64,000 bases of DNA, from NCBI RefSeq assembly GCF_003284725.1, contig NZ_PGTO01000010.1, positions 62,001 to 126,000 on the forward strand, in the 5' to 3' direction. Below, piece after piece: positions 13,353 to 22,815 of the stretch; position 1 is the first letter of the stretch, and every line of letters begins with the position of its first letter. The DNA is from Paramagnetospirillum kuznetsovii (lineage in GTDB: Bacteria; Pseudomonadota; Alphaproteobacteria; Rhodospirillales; Magnetospirillaceae). The position numbers were made by a program, and so were the translations under genes. Under the pieces are notes generated by a model. It was not told where the DNA came from and did no database searches. It saw only the letters and a list, made by a program, of their open reading frames with translations.

Positions 13353-13362
13353 CGCAACGGTG

Positions 13363-13391
13363 AAAAGGAGGCTTTGGCCTCCTTTTCTTTT
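13363..13391 (+). terminator. Rho-independent terminator of ppdK
   Basis: Perfect stem AAAAGGAGGC / GCCTCCTTTT with a short loop, followed by CTTTTC, starting 10 bases after the ppdK stop. Confidence 0.85.
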
Positions 13392-13485
13392 CCCGCCCCC
13401 CTTGAGCGACGCGGAAGAAAGTGGCATCTGTTATGGGGCGATACGGACGAAAGTTTGTGTCGTCGTTTTTCAGGGGACCGTACTC

Positions 13486-13896
13486 ATGACCAGCCCGTTC
13501 GATGACAGCTTTATCGCCTGGATGTCGGAAAAGACCTTCCTGGTGGTCGAGGACATGGCCTCGTCGCGCATGCTGGAATCCAGTCTGCTGCGGGGGTTGG
13601 GTGCCAAGAAGGTCGTCGCGGCGGTGGATGGGGCTGACGCCCTGGCCAAGCTCGACGGCGGTGCCGCGCGGCCCGATATCATTATCTGCGACTGGGTGAT
13701 GCCCGGCATCGATGGCATGGGCGTGCTCGACGCCGCCAAGAAGCGCCTGCCGGGGGTGAAGGTGATCATGGTGACCGCCAAGACCGACCTTGAGGATGTC
13801 AAGACCGCCCATAGCCACGGCGCCGACGGCTACGTGGCAAAGCCGTTCACCCGCGACACCCTGGTCTCGGCGCTGAAGAAAATTCAAGGCGGCTGA
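13486..13896 (+). CDS. Single-domain response regulator (CheY-like)
   Basis: A 136-residue receiver with no output domain. Start is the ATG at 13486 (MTSPFDDSFIAWM), because the frame upstream overlaps ppdK and the terminator. Acidic pair Glu22/Asp23, phospho-acceptor Asp69 in IIICDWVMPGIDG, Thr97 in MVTAK and Lys119 in AKPF are all present, so it should be phosphorylatable. About 14 extra residues precede the receiver. No histidine kinase is adjacent; its partner lies elsewhere. It may work in chemotaxis or as a phosphorelay shuttle, which the sequence does not decide. Confidence 0.92.
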   Translation: MTSPFDDSFIAWMSEKTFLVVEDMASSRMLESSLLRGLGAKKVVAAVDGADALAKLDGGAARPDIIICDWVMPGIDGMGVLDAAKKRLPGVKVIMVTAKTDLEDVKTAHSHGADGYVAKPFTRDTLVSALKKIQGG

Positions 13897-13980
13897 TTTT
13901 ATTTTTCGGCTCGGGGAATAAACCGTGCCGCGTTGCTGTTGTCTCCATATGGCCGCTTATCGCCATGCATGGAGGAACCA

Positions 13981-14355
13981 ATGAACATTCGCTCTTTCGC
14001 CATTGCCGCCGCCGCCCTTTTGGCCGCATCCGCCGCCGTCGCCGCGCCCGCCATGACCGGGCAGTCCGCCAAGGGGCCGGTGCTCACCGATGCCAAGGGC
14101 ATGACCCTTTACACCTTCGACAAGGACGCGGGCGGCATGTCCAATTGCGTCGATGCCTGCGCCCAGAATTGGCCGCCGCTGATGGCCGCCTCGGGGGCCA
14201 TGGCGGAAGGCGACTACAGCGTGATCAAGCGGGCCGATGGCTCCATGCAATGGGCCTATAAGGGCAAGCCGCTCTATCTGTGGAGCAAGGATTCCAAGCC
14301 CGGCGATACCACCGGCGACGGCTTCAAGGACATCTGGCATGTCGCCAAGCCGTAA
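13981..14355 (+). CDS. Exported protein with PF03640-type secreted repeats
   Basis: 124 residues; ATG at 13981 preceded by GGAGGAACCA. Signal peptide about 1-21 (LLAASAAVAA). The mature part has the COG4315-type repeat pattern: GPVLTDAKGMTLYTFDKD, then CVDACAQNWPPLMA with two Cys residues, and MQWAYKGKPLYLWSKDSKPGDTTGDG. The function of the family is unknown; members often sit beside ECF sigma/anti-sigma genes, as here, where the sigma gene begins 10 bases downstream. It is probably a periplasmic target or sensor of that system, which is inference from context. Confidence 0.85.
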   Translation: MNIRSFAIAAAALLAASAAVAAPAMTGQSAKGPVLTDAKGMTLYTFDKDAGGMSNCVDACAQNWPPLMAASGAMAEGDYSVIKRADGSMQWAYKGKPLYLWSKDSKPGDTTGDGFKDIWHVAKP

Positions 14356-14364
14356 TCTTCGCCC

Positions 14365-14871
14365 ATGAGTACGGTGGAGAGCCAGATAGAGGAGCTGATT
14401 CCGGCGTTGCGGCGCTATGCCCGGGCCTTGACCGGGAATATCAGCGTCGCCGACGACCTGGTTCAGGATTGCCTGGAGCGCTCGCTGTCGCGTCTCGCCC
14501 TGTGGCGGCGCGGCAGCGACCTGCGGGCTTGGCTCTTCACCATCATGCGCAATATCCGGGTCAATGACCTGACCCGACAGCGGACGCGGCCCGACATGAC
14601 CGCCTCCGACGAGGATTTGGACCGACAATCCGCCGCGCCGACCCAGGGTGATCGCATGGTGGTGCGCGACCTCGCCTCGGCCTTGGAGCAACTGGTGCCG
14701 GAACAGCGCGAGGTGGTGCTTCTGGTCGGGCTGGAAGGTATGAGTTATGCCGAGGTCGCCGAGGTCACGGGTGTTCCGCTGGGAACGGTGATGTCGCGGC
14801 TGAAACGGGGTCGTGACCGGTTGAGTCACCTGATGAACGGCTCGGAGCCCGCCATCAGGCGTGTGAAATGA
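14365..14871 (+). CDS. ECF-type RNA polymerase sigma factor
   Basis: 168 residues with sigma region 2 (LRRYARALTGNISVADDLVQDCLERSL, then LRAWLFTIMRNIRVNDLTR) and region 4 (LEQLVPEQREVVLLVGLEGMSY, helix-turn-helix YAEVAEVTGVPLGTVMSRLKRGR). No extra domains, so a two-domain ECF factor. It lies between the exported repeat protein and a membrane anti-sigma gene ten bases downstream. By analogy it directs transcription of a small envelope-stress or oxidative-stress regulon that probably includes this operon. Confidence 0.95.
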   Translation: MSTVESQIEELIPALRRYARALTGNISVADDLVQDCLERSLSRLALWRRGSDLRAWLFTIMRNIRVNDLTRQRTRPDMTASDEDLDRQSAAPTQGDRMVVRDLASALEQLVPEQREVVLLVGLEGMSYAEVAEVTGVPLGTVMSRLKRGRDRLSHLMNGSEPAIRRVK

Positions 14872-14881
14872 CGAGGACGAG

Positions 14882-15646
14882 ATGAACGGGCGCGTGAGCG
14901 AGGACGATCTGCATGCCTATCTGGACGGCCAATTGGAGCCGGAGCGGGTCGCCGCCGTGGAGGCTTGGTTGGCCTCCGACCCCATCGATGCCGAGCGGGT
15001 TCGTCAATGGGCCGAGCAGAAAGACGGCCTGCATCGGCTGTTCGACCGGGTGCTCGACGAGCCGGTTCCACCCCGTCTGACCATCGCCGCCATCACCGCC
15101 CGCCGGAGATGGGCAGGGCGGTCTTTGCCGCGGCTGGCGGCCGCCTTGGCGCTGGTGATGCTGGGCGCTGTCGGCGGTTGGTGGCTGCGCGACGAGCAGG
15201 GGCTTGCGGGGACCGGCGGCGCGGTGGCCATGGTGGGCGACGCCTTGTCGGCGCATGTGGTCTTCGCCTCGGAAGTCCGCCATCCGGTCGAAGTTGCGGT
15301 GTCCGAGCGGGCCCATCTGGTGGGTTGGCTGTCCAAGCGTCTGGGCGCCGAATTGAAGGTTCCCGACCTTTCTCCCTCCGGCTACGCGCTGATTGGTGGG
15401 CGTCTGCTGCCCGCCAGCACGGGACCGGCGGCGCAGTTCATGTATGAGAGCAAGACCGGCCTGCGGCTGACCCTTTATCTGCGGCGCGGCGACGGCGGTG
15501 CCACCGCCTTCCGCTTCGCCAACCAGAACGGCGTCGAGGCCTTTTACTGGATGGACGGGCCTTTTGGGTATGCCATCGTGGCCGACTTGCCGCGAGATCA
15601 GCTGATGCCGCTCGCGAAGGCGGTCTATCTCCAACTGGAAAAGTGA
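14882..15646 (+). CDS. Transmembrane anti-sigma factor
   Basis: 254 residues. The N-terminal cytoplasmic part (SEDDLHAYLDGQLEPERVAAVEAWL) is typical of anti-sigma domains that clamp ECF factors, but no His-Cys-Cys zinc motif is seen. One membrane helix lies at about residues 80-102 (RLAAALALVMLGAVGGWWL), followed by a periplasmic domain with VEVAVSERAHLVGWLSKRLG and a C-terminal DLPRDQLMPLAKAVYLQL. This matches the family that holds an ECF factor at the membrane until a periplasmic signal arrives. A terminator six bases after the stop closes the operon. Confidence 0.9.
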   Translation: MNGRVSEDDLHAYLDGQLEPERVAAVEAWLASDPIDAERVRQWAEQKDGLHRLFDRVLDEPVPPRLTIAAITARRRWAGRSLPRLAAALALVMLGAVGGWWLRDEQGLAGTGGAVAMVGDALSAHVVFASEVRHPVEVAVSERAHLVGWLSKRLGAELKVPDLSPSGYALIGGRLLPASTGPAAQFMYESKTGLRLTLYLRRGDGGATAFRFANQNGVEAFYWMDGPFGYAIVADLPRDQLMPLAKAVYLQLEK

Positions 15647-15651
15647 CGCAG

Positions 15652-15682
15652 AGTTGGCGGTATCGCCGCCAACTTGTCTTTA
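15652..15682 (+). terminator. Rho-independent terminator of the sigma/anti-sigma operon
   Basis: Nine-base stem AGTTGGCGG / CCGCCAACT with loop TATCG, then TGTCTTTAT. Confidence 0.8.
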
Positions 15683-15962
15683 TCCGTAACAAGAATGCGC
15701 TGGCCCCAAGGCGGCGGAGGCCCCAACATTGCCTTGCAACGGGGGCGGGGCGATGACAGGATTTGTTGTCCCAGTCTTCGAAGAAACGGATCAACCGTTC
15801 GAACCGATTGATTGGGCGGGGGATGGGCCTTGAGGGGCGCATCGGAAGGCAGGGGGGTGCAATTCATCCGAATTGACCAATATTGGTTCGTAAGCGTTCA
15901 GCGCGTTCTGCTCGAAGAATGGCCGCCAGCAGCGATGCTGGCCGCCGCCAGGGAGGTTTTCG
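15683..15962. other. Leader and promoter region of the acyl-CoA ligase/liv operon
   Basis: About 280 bases with no convincing gene; short reverse frames here are arginine/proline-rich and lack ribosome-binding sites. The one conspicuous element is the perfect palindrome ACCAATATTGGT at 15876-15887, about 75 bases before the ligase start, which could be an operator. GGGAGG at 15950 serves the ligase ATG. Confidence 0.6.
15876..15887. promoter_or_regulatory. Candidate operator palindrome upstream of acyl-CoA ligase
   Basis: Twelve-base perfect palindrome ACCAATATTGGT, extended imperfectly by GA/TC on the flanks. It is the only strong dyad in the spacer and is well placed for a repressor of the downstream uptake/activation operon. 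No regulator gene is adjacent, so the assignment is tentative. Confidence 0.4.
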
Positions 15963-17597
15963 ATGTCCGTGACTGCCGATAGCCCGTATTTGCACGATCT
16001 TGATCGCAACGACGCCAATTTCGTTCCGCTGACTCCGTCCAGCCTTATCAAGCGCGCCGCCCGGATTTTCCCTGACTATCCTTCCGTCATTCACGGCGAC
16101 GTGAAATTCACTTGGGGCCAGACCTATACGCGCTGCCGCCGTCTTGCCTCGGCGCTGACCAAGCGCGGCATCGGCCTCAATGATTCGGTCTCGGTGATCG
16201 CTTCGAACATTCCGGCCATGTATGAATGCCATTTCGGCGTGCCCATGATCGGCGCCGTGCTCAACACCATCAATATCCGCCTGGACGCCGCCGCCGTGGC
16301 CTTCATCCTGGATCACGCCGAAGCCAAGTTCCTGCTGGTGTCGGGCGACTTCCTCGAACTGGCCAGGCAGTCGCTTGCCCTGTCCAAGGTCCAGCCGCCC
16401 ATGATCGTCATCGACGAGGAAGGCTGCGATCCCAATTCCGCATACGAACGCTTCCTGGCCGAGGGCGATCCCGAATTCGAATGGAAGCCGCCGGCCGACG
16501 AGTGGCAGGCCATCTCGCTGTCTTATACCTCGGGCACCACCGGCAATCCCAAGGGCGTGGTGACGCATCATCGCGGCGCCTATCTCAACGCCCTGTGCAA
16601 CGCCCTGCAATGGGACATGGGGCCGCATCCGCGCTATCTGTGGACGCTGCCCATGTTCCACTGCAACGGCTGGTGCTTCCCCTGGACGCTGGCCGCCGTG
16701 GCGGGCGTCAGCATCTGCTTGCGCCGGGTTTCCGCGAAAGGCATCTACGACGCCATCGCCGATCACGGGGCCAACCATCTGTGCGCCGCGCCGACGGTGC
16801 TGACCTTCATCATCAACGCCAAGAAGGACGAAGTGCGCGACAAGCCGCATCTGGTCAAGGTGATGACCGCCGGTGCCGCGCCGCCCGCCGCCATCATCGC
16901 CGCCATGACGGAAAAGGGCTTCGCCATCGAGCACGTCTACGGCCTGACCGAGGTTTACGGCCCAGCCGCCAGCTGCGTCTGGAAGGACGAGTGGAACGAC
17001 CTGCCGCTGACCGAGCGGGCGCGCCTGAAGGCCCGCCAGGGCGTGCCCTATCCGGTGGAAGAGGATGTCCAGGTGCTGGATCCCAACACCATGGAAGCGG
17101 TGCCGTGGGACGGCGAGACCATGGGCGAGATCATGTTCCGCGGCAATGTGGTGATGAAGGGCTACTTCAAGAACCCCGCCGCCACCAAGGAAGCCTTCGC
17201 GGGTGGCTGGTTCCACAGCGGCGATCTCGGCGTCATGCATCCCGACGGCTATATCCAGCTCAAGGACCGCTCCAAGGACATCATCATTTCCGGCGGCGAG
17301 AACATCTCGTCGGTGGAGGTGGAAGAGGTGCTCTACCGCCATCCCGCCGTTCTGGAAGCCGCCGTGGTGTCGCGGCCCGACGAGAAATGGGGCGAGACGC
17401 CCTGCGCCTTCGTCACGGTACGCGACGGCGTCACGGTGACCGAACAGGACATCATCGCGTTCTGCCACGAGCATCTGGCCAAGTTCAAATGCCCACGGAC
17501 GGTGGTGTTCACCTCCCTGCCCAAGACCTCGACCGGCAAGATCCAGAAGTTCCAGCTTCGGAAGGCCGCCGAGGAAATGAATCAGCGCAAGGGTTAG
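15963..17597 (+). CDS. AMP-forming acyl-CoA synthetase
   Basis: Activates a carboxylic acid with ATP and CoA through an acyl-adenylate. The 544-residue ANL enzyme has the P-loop-like YTSGTTGNPKGV (about residues 187-198), HHRGAYLNAL, the aromatic motif VYGLTEVYGP, the hinge GWFHSGDLGV / LKDRSKDIIISGGENISS and the catalytic Lys in STGKIQK near the C-terminus. It is closest in style to the medium/long-chain and DmdB-like group. It leads a run of five liv-type transporter genes, so it probably activates the imported acid; the substrate (short fatty, branched or aromatic) is not determined. Confidence 0.92.
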   Translation: MSVTADSPYLHDLDRNDANFVPLTPSSLIKRAARIFPDYPSVIHGDVKFTWGQTYTRCRRLASALTKRGIGLNDSVSVIASNIPAMYECHFGVPMIGAVLNTINIRLDAAAVAFILDHAEAKFLLVSGDFLELARQSLALSKVQPPMIVIDEEGCDPNSAYERFLAEGDPEFEWKPPADEWQAISLSYTSGTTGNPKGVVTHHRGAYLNALCNALQWDMGPHPRYLWTLPMFHCNGWCFPWTLAAVAGVSICLRRVSAKGIYDAIADHGANHLCAAPTVLTFIINAKKDEVRDKPHLVKVMTAGAAPPAAIIAAMTEKGFAIEHVYGLTEVYGPAASCVWKDEWNDLPLTERARLKARQGVPYPVEEDVQVLDPNTMEAVPWDGETMGEIMFRGNVVMKGYFKNPAATKEAFAGGWFHSGDLGVMHPDGYIQLKDRSKDIIISGGENISSVEVEEVLYRHPAVLEAAVVSRPDEKWGETPCAFVTVRDGVTVTEQDIIAFCHEHLAKFKCPRTVVFTSLPKTSTGKIQKFQLRKAAEEMNQRKG

Positions 17598-17619
17598 CAA
17601 AGCCAGGGGGCAAGCGCGT

Positions 17620-18367
17620 ATGAGCGGCGACAACATCATCGAGACCAAGGGACTGACGAAGGAGTTCAAGGGCTTCATCGCCGTCTCCGACGTGGATTTG
17701 AAGGTCAAGCGGCATACCATTCACGCCCTGATCGGCCCCAATGGGGCGGGCAAGACCACCTGCTTCAACCTGTTGACCAAGTTCCTGACTCCCAGTGCCG
17801 GTCAGATCCTGTTCAACGGCAAGGACATCACCCAGGCCAAGCCCGCCGCCATTGCCCGCCAGGGCATGGTGCGCTCGTTCCAGATCTCGGCGGTGTTCGG
17901 CCATCTGACGGTATTGGAAAATGTCCGGGTCGCCTTGCAGCGGGTGGAGGGAACCTCCTTTCACTTCTGGCGCTCGGACGAATGCCTCAACAGCCTGAAT
18001 GCCAAGGCGGAAGAACTGATCGAGGCGGTCGGCGTCGCCGAATATCGCGACACCCCGGCGGGCGAGCTGTCCTATGGCCGCAAGCGGGCGCTGGAAATCG
18101 CCACCACCCTGGCGCTGGACCCGGAGATGCTGCTGCTGGACGAGCCCATGGCGGGCATGGGCACCGAGGACATCAAGCGCACCGCCGAGCTGATCAAGCG
18201 GGTGTCGGCCAACCGCACCATCTTGATGGTGGAGCACAATCTCTCGGTGGTGGCCGATCTGTCGGACACCATCACGGTGCTGAAACTGGGCCGCGTCCTG
18301 GCCGAAGGCAGTTACGCCGAGATTTCCAAAAATCCCGAGGTCGTCGAAGCCTATATGGGGTCCGGAC

Positions 18368-18375
<8 letters not shown>
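17620..18375 (+). CDS. livG: Branched-chain amino-acid-type ABC transporter ATPase LivG
   Basis: 251 residues; Walker A GPNGAGKTT, LivG-type RSFQISAVFGHLTVLENV, signature LSYGRKRALEIA (LSYG in place of LSGG), Walker B LLLDEPMAGMG and the switch His in VEHNLSVV. It powers import together with LivF. The start is 22 bases after the ligase stop and its 3' end overlaps livF by eight bases. In this context the cargo may be an organic acid rather than an amino acid. Confidence 0.93.
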
Positions 18376-19078
<703 letters not shown>

Positions 19079-19102
19079 AACACACTTGGGAGGACTAGGC
19101 AG

Positions 19103-20314
19103 ATGATTATGAAACGGTTGCTGCTCAGTGCCGCGGCGCTGGCGCTTTCCACCGGACTGGCCCATGCCCAGTTCACCGACGGCAAGGTCAAGATCGGCGT
19201 GCTGACCGATCTGTCGGGCACCTATTCCGATCTGGCGGGCCAGGGCGCCATCGTCGCCGCCCAAATGGCCATCGAGGATTTCGGCGGCAAGATCAACGGC
19301 CAGCCCATCGAGCTGATCTCCGCCGATCACCAGAACAAGGCCGACATCGCGTCCGGCATCGCCCGCAAGTGGTATGAGAACGAAGGCGTCGACGCCATCG
19401 CCGAACTGGTGACCACCGCGGCCGCCGTGGCGGTGCGCGAGGTCGCCCGAGAGAAGGGCAAGATCGACCTCAATTCCGGCGCGGCCTCCACGCCGCTGAC
19501 CAACGACAAATGCTCGCCCACCGGCTTCCACTGGACCTATGACACCTACGCCATGGCCGTCGGCACCGGCGACGCGGTGGTGAAAAGCGGTGGCAAGACC
19601 TGGTTCTTCCTGACCGCCGACTACGCCTTCGGCCACAACCTTCAGGCCCAGACCGAGCGGGTGGTGCTGGCCAATGGCGGCACCGTCAAGGGCTCGGTGA
19701 AGCATCCCTTCCCGAACGCCGACTTCTCGTCCTTCCTGCTGCAGGCCCAGGCCTCGGGGGCTCAGATCATCGGTCTGGCCAATGCGGGCGCCGACACCAT
19801 CAACGCCATCAAGCAGGCCAAGGAATTCGGCATCGTCGCAGGCGGCCAGAAGCTGGCCGGTCTGCTGGTCTTCATCACCGATGTCAACTCGCTGGGCCTC
19901 GACATCGCCCAGGGCATGGTGCTGACCACCGGCTTTTACTGGGACATGGATGACGGCACCCGCGCCTTCTCCAAGCGCTTCGCCGAGCGCATGAAGGGCA
20001 AGATGCCCTCCATGGTGCAGGCGGGCGTTTATTCCCAGGTCACCCACTACCTGAAGGCCGCCGCCGCCGCCAAGACCGACGAAGGCATCAAGGTCGCCGA
20101 CAAGATGCGTGAACTGCCCATTCAGGATTTCTTCGCCAAGAACGGCAAGATCCGCGCCGACGGCCGTATGGTCCACGACATGTATCTGGCCCAGGTCAAG
20201 GCGCCGTCCGAGTCCAAGGGGCCTTGGGATTACTACAAGGTCTTGCGCACCATTCCGGGCGACGAGGCGTTCCAGCCTCTGTCCATGAGCACCTGCCCGC
20301 TGGTGAAGAAGTAA
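19103..20314 (+). CDS. livK: Periplasmic substrate-binding protein of the liv-type importer
   Basis: 403 residues of the type I periplasmic binding fold. GGGAGG nine bases upstream favours the first ATG (MIMKRLLLSAAALALS); signal peptide ends at AHA-Q near residue 22. Body motifs are KIGVLTDLSGTYSDLAGQGA, FFLTADYAFGHNLQAQ and FPNADFSSFLLQAQASGAQ. The C-terminal FLAQVKAP-type region is typical of binding proteins next to acyl-CoA ligases and probably binds an aromatic or branched carboxylic acid; this is inference. A Cys near the C-terminus and one at GAASTPLTNDKCSPTG could form a disulfide. Confidence 0.9.
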   Translation: MIMKRLLLSAAALALSTGLAHAQFTDGKVKIGVLTDLSGTYSDLAGQGAIVAAQMAIEDFGGKINGQPIELISADHQNKADIASGIARKWYENEGVDAIAELVTTAAAVAVREVAREKGKIDLNSGAASTPLTNDKCSPTGFHWTYDTYAMAVGTGDAVVKSGGKTWFFLTADYAFGHNLQAQTERVVLANGGTVKGSVKHPFPNADFSSFLLQAQASGAQIIGLANAGADTINAIKQAKEFGIVAGGQKLAGLLVFITDVNSLGLDIAQGMVLTTGFYWDMDDGTRAFSKRFAERMKGKMPSMVQAGVYSQVTHYLKAAAAAKTDEGIKVADKMRELPIQDFFAKNGKIRADGRMVHDMYLAQVKAPSESKGPWDYYKVLRTIPGDEAFQPLSMSTCPLVKK

Positions 20315-20372
20315 GGGGACGGAGGGGACGCCGGACACTCCGGCGTCCCGCCGCTCAAAGGGATACGAAGAC

Positions 20373-21260
20373 ATGATGACCATTTTCGGCATACCGACCC
20401 AAGCCCTGTTCGGGCAATTGCTGCTGGGCCTCATCAACGGCGCCTTCTACGCCATGCTGAGCCTGGGACTGGCGCTGATCTTCGGCCTTCTCAACATCAT
20501 CAATTTCAGCCACGGCGCCCTTTACATGATGGGCGCCTTCGTGGCCTGGCTGTTTCTCAACCTGCTGGGGGTGGGCTACTGGTGGTCGCTGCTGCTGGCG
20601 CCCATCGTGGTCGCCGCGTTCGGTATCCTGATCGAGCGCACCATGTTGAGCCGCCTCTACAAGCTGGACCACCTTTACGGATTGCTGCTGACCTTCGGCC
20701 TGGCCCTGATCATCGAAGGGGCGTTCCGTCAGCTCTACGGCATTTCCGGCATGCCCTACGCGGTGCCCCCCGAACTGGCGGGCGGCTGGAATCTCGGATT
20801 CATGTATCTGCCCATCTATCGCGGCTGGGTGGTGGTGGCCTCGCTGATTCTGTGCCTGGGCTCGTGGCTGCTGATCGAAAAGACCAAGCTCGGCGCCTAT
20901 CTGCGCGCCGGGACCGAGAACGCCACCCTGGTACAGGCCTTCGGCATCAACGTGCCCATGATGGTGACCCTGACCTATGGTTTCGGCGTCGCCCTGGCCG
21001 CCATCGCCGGTGTGCTGGCGGCGCCCATCTATTCGGTCAATCCGCTGATGGGATCCAACCTGATCATCGTGGTCTTCGCGGTGGTGGTGATCGGCGGCAT
21101 GGGCTCCATCCTGGGCGCCATCATCACCGGCTTCATGCTGGGGCTGGTGGAGGGCCTGACCAAGGTGTTCTACCCGGAAGCCGCCAGCACCGTGATCTTC
21201 GTGGTGATGTCCATCGTGCTGATGATCAAGCCGGCCGGCCTGTTCGGAAAGGGAAACTGA
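20373..21260 (+). CDS. livH: ABC transporter permease LivH
   Basis: 295 residues with about eight hydrophobic segments. Family markers are LLLGLINGAFYAMLSLGLALIFG at the N-terminus, IINFSHGALYMMGAF and the ATPase-coupling region GTENATLVQAFGINV. It pairs with LivM to form the membrane channel. Fifty-eight bases separate it from livK, in which GC-rich inverted bases (CGGACACTCCGGCGTCCCG) may be a weak hairpin that tunes expression of the binding protein relative to the permeases. Confidence 0.93.
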   Translation: MMTIFGIPTQALFGQLLLGLINGAFYAMLSLGLALIFGLLNIINFSHGALYMMGAFVAWLFLNLLGVGYWWSLLLAPIVVAAFGILIERTMLSRLYKLDHLYGLLLTFGLALIIEGAFRQLYGISGMPYAVPPELAGGWNLGFMYLPIYRGWVVVASLILCLGSWLLIEKTKLGAYLRAGTENATLVQAFGINVPMMVTLTYGFGVALAAIAGVLAAPIYSVNPLMGSNLIIVVFAVVVIGGMGSILGAIITGFMLGLVEGLTKVFYPEAASTVIFVVMSIVLMIKPAGLFGKGN

Positions 21261-21264
21261 CGCC

Positions 21265-22233
21265 ATGACCTCGGCAAACCCCGCCATCGCCCAATCCGGC
21301 GGCCTGACGCCCCAGCGCATCCTGGTGTTCGGCCTGCTGGCGCTGGGCCTGATCGCCCCGTTCGGCGTCTATCCCATCTTCCTGATGAAGGGCTTCTGCT
21401 TCGCCCTGTTCGCCGCCGCCTTCAACCTGCTGCTGGGCTATGTGGGGCTGCTGTCCTTCGGCCACGCCATGTTCTTCGGCTTTTCCGCCTATGTGACCGC
21501 CCATGCCGCCAAGGAATGGGGGCTGACGCCGGAAATCGCCATCCTGCTGGGCGTCGCCACGGCAACGGTGCTGGGCGCGGTCACCGGTTGGCTGGCCATC
21601 CGCCGCTCGGGCATTTATTTCGCCATGGTGACCCTGGCCTTTTCGCAGATGATGTATTTCGTCGCGGTCCAGGCCCCCTTCACCCATGGCGAGGACGGCA
21701 TCCAGGGCGTGCCGCGCGGCCATCTGCTGGGCTTGATCGACCTTAACGACACCCTGACCATGTATTACTTCGTCTTCGCGGTGCTGGTGGCGTCGCTGCT
21801 GTTCCTCCACCGCATCGTCAATTCGCCGTTCGGCCAGGTGCTGAAAGCCATCCGCGACAACGAGCCGCGCGCCATCAGCCTGGGCTACGAGGTGGATCGT
21901 TACAAGCTGCTGGCCTTCACCCTGTCGGCGGCGCTGGCCGGGCTGGCGGGGTCGGTCAAGTCGTTGGTGTTCCAGCTTGCCTCGCTCACCGACGTGCACT
22001 GGCATGCCTCGGGCGAGGTGGTGCTGATGACCCTGCTGGGCGGGGTGGGAACGGTGTTCGGCCCCAGCGCCGGAGCCTTCCTGGTGGTCGCCATCCAGGA
22101 TTACTTCTCGGGCATCGGGTCGTGGGTGACCATCATCCAGGGCGCCATCTTCGTGGTCTGCGTGCTGCTGTTCCGCAGCGGCATCGTCGGCGTCATGGCG
22201 CCCATGCTGAAGCGGCGGGGGATTCAGGCCTAG
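21265..22233 (+). CDS. livM: ABC transporter permease LivM
   Basis: 322 residues, multi-spanning; starts four bases after livH. LivM hallmarks are NLLLGYVGLLSFGHAMFFG, the coupling helix LKAIRDNEPRAISLGYEV and the C-terminal GGVGTVFGPSAGAF. It completes the five-gene importer. The stop is directly followed by the phasin promoter region. Confidence 0.93.
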   Translation: MTSANPAIAQSGGLTPQRILVFGLLALGLIAPFGVYPIFLMKGFCFALFAAAFNLLLGYVGLLSFGHAMFFGFSAYVTAHAAKEWGLTPEIAILLGVATATVLGAVTGWLAIRRSGIYFAMVTLAFSQMMYFVAVQAPFTHGEDGIQGVPRGHLLGLIDLNDTLTMYYFVFAVLVASLLFLHRIVNSPFGQVLKAIRDNEPRAISLGYEVDRYKLLAFTLSAALAGLAGSVKSLVFQLASLTDVHWHASGEVVLMTLLGGVGTVFGPSAGAFLVVAIQDYFSGIGSWVTIIQGAIFVVCVLLFRSGIVGVMAPMLKRRGIQA

Positions 22234-22239
22234 TCAAAT

Positions 22240-22318
22240 ATTTTGCTGCGGTGCAACATTGGGCTTGCGTTCTCGGGTGAGGGGCGTATAACAGCATCAT
22301 GTTGCAGCGCAGCAAAAT
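22240..22318 (+). promoter_or_regulatory. Phasin promoter bracketed by two inverted PhaR-like operators
   Basis: Two 20-base copies, 22240-22259 (ATTTTGCTGCGGTGCAACAT) and 22299-22318 (same on the reverse strand with one mismatch), flank a sigma-70-like promoter: TTGCGT at 22265-22270, 16 bases, TATAAC at 22287-22292. Each copy has the core CTGC-N3-GCAA, close to the CTGC-N3/4-GCAG sites reported for the polyhydroxybutyrate regulator PhaR. Repression of the phasin gene until PHB accumulates is the natural reading. Confidence 0.7.
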
Positions 22319-22349
22319 GCTGTGGAACCCAAACCAAAGGACGTCCGCT

Positions 22350-22697
22350 ATGTCGACCGCCGCTTTCGAACAGATCACCGCCGCCACCAAGGCCAATGCC
22401 GAAGCCCTGACCCAGAGCGGCAACGCCGCCATCGCCGGTTTCCAGGAGCTGGCCAAGGCCTATCAGGCTCTGGCCACCAAGAACGCCGAGAAGCTGACCT
22501 CCTCCATCCAGGCGCTGGCCACCGTGAAGTCGCCGGAAGAGTTCGTCTCCCTGCAGCAGAAGCTGGTCAAGGAAGCCGTCGACGCCGCCGTCGCCGACAG
22601 CACCAAGATCGCCGAGCTGACCACCTCGGTTTTCAACGCCGCTTTCGAGCCGGTGAAGAAGCAGGTCGAGGCCGTGCAGAAGTCCGTGAAGAAGTAA
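22350..22697 (+). CDS. phaP: Phasin family protein
   Basis: 115-residue, alanine-rich helical protein from the ATG at 22350 (MSTAAFEQITAATKANAEAL), with AAAGGACG upstream. Features typical of phasins are SGNAAIAGFQELAKAYQALA, KSPEEFVSLQQKLVKEAVDAAV and the end FEPVKKQVEAVQK. Phasins coat polyhydroxyalkanoate granules. An upstream in-frame ATG (22299) falls inside the second operator and is rejected. The flanking operator pair and the terminator show it is a single-gene unit. Confidence 0.88.
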   Translation: MSTAAFEQITAATKANAEALTQSGNAAIAGFQELAKAYQALATKNAEKLTSSIQALATVKSPEEFVSLQQKLVKEAVDAAVADSTKIAELTTSVFNAAFEPVKKQVEAVQKSVKK

Positions 22698-22736
22698 TCA
22701 GGCACCCCGCCCCGCAAGGGGCGCCGCCAAGATTGA

Positions 22737-22767
22737 AGCCGCATCCCGCCGGGATGCGGCTTTTTTC
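22737..22767 (+). terminator. Rho-independent terminator of the phasin gene
   Basis: Stem GCCGCATCCC / GGGATGCGGC with a two- to three-base loop, then TTTTTTC. Confidence 0.92.
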
Positions 22768-22815
22768 ATGTCCGGCGTTGGGAGGCCGGGGCGATCAAGC
22801 GGAACTTCGAATTGA

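Noticed and set aside
22299-22349. Upstream ATG for the phasin
   Set aside because: It falls within the second operator copy and lacks a ribosome-binding site; ATG 22350 has AAAGGACG.
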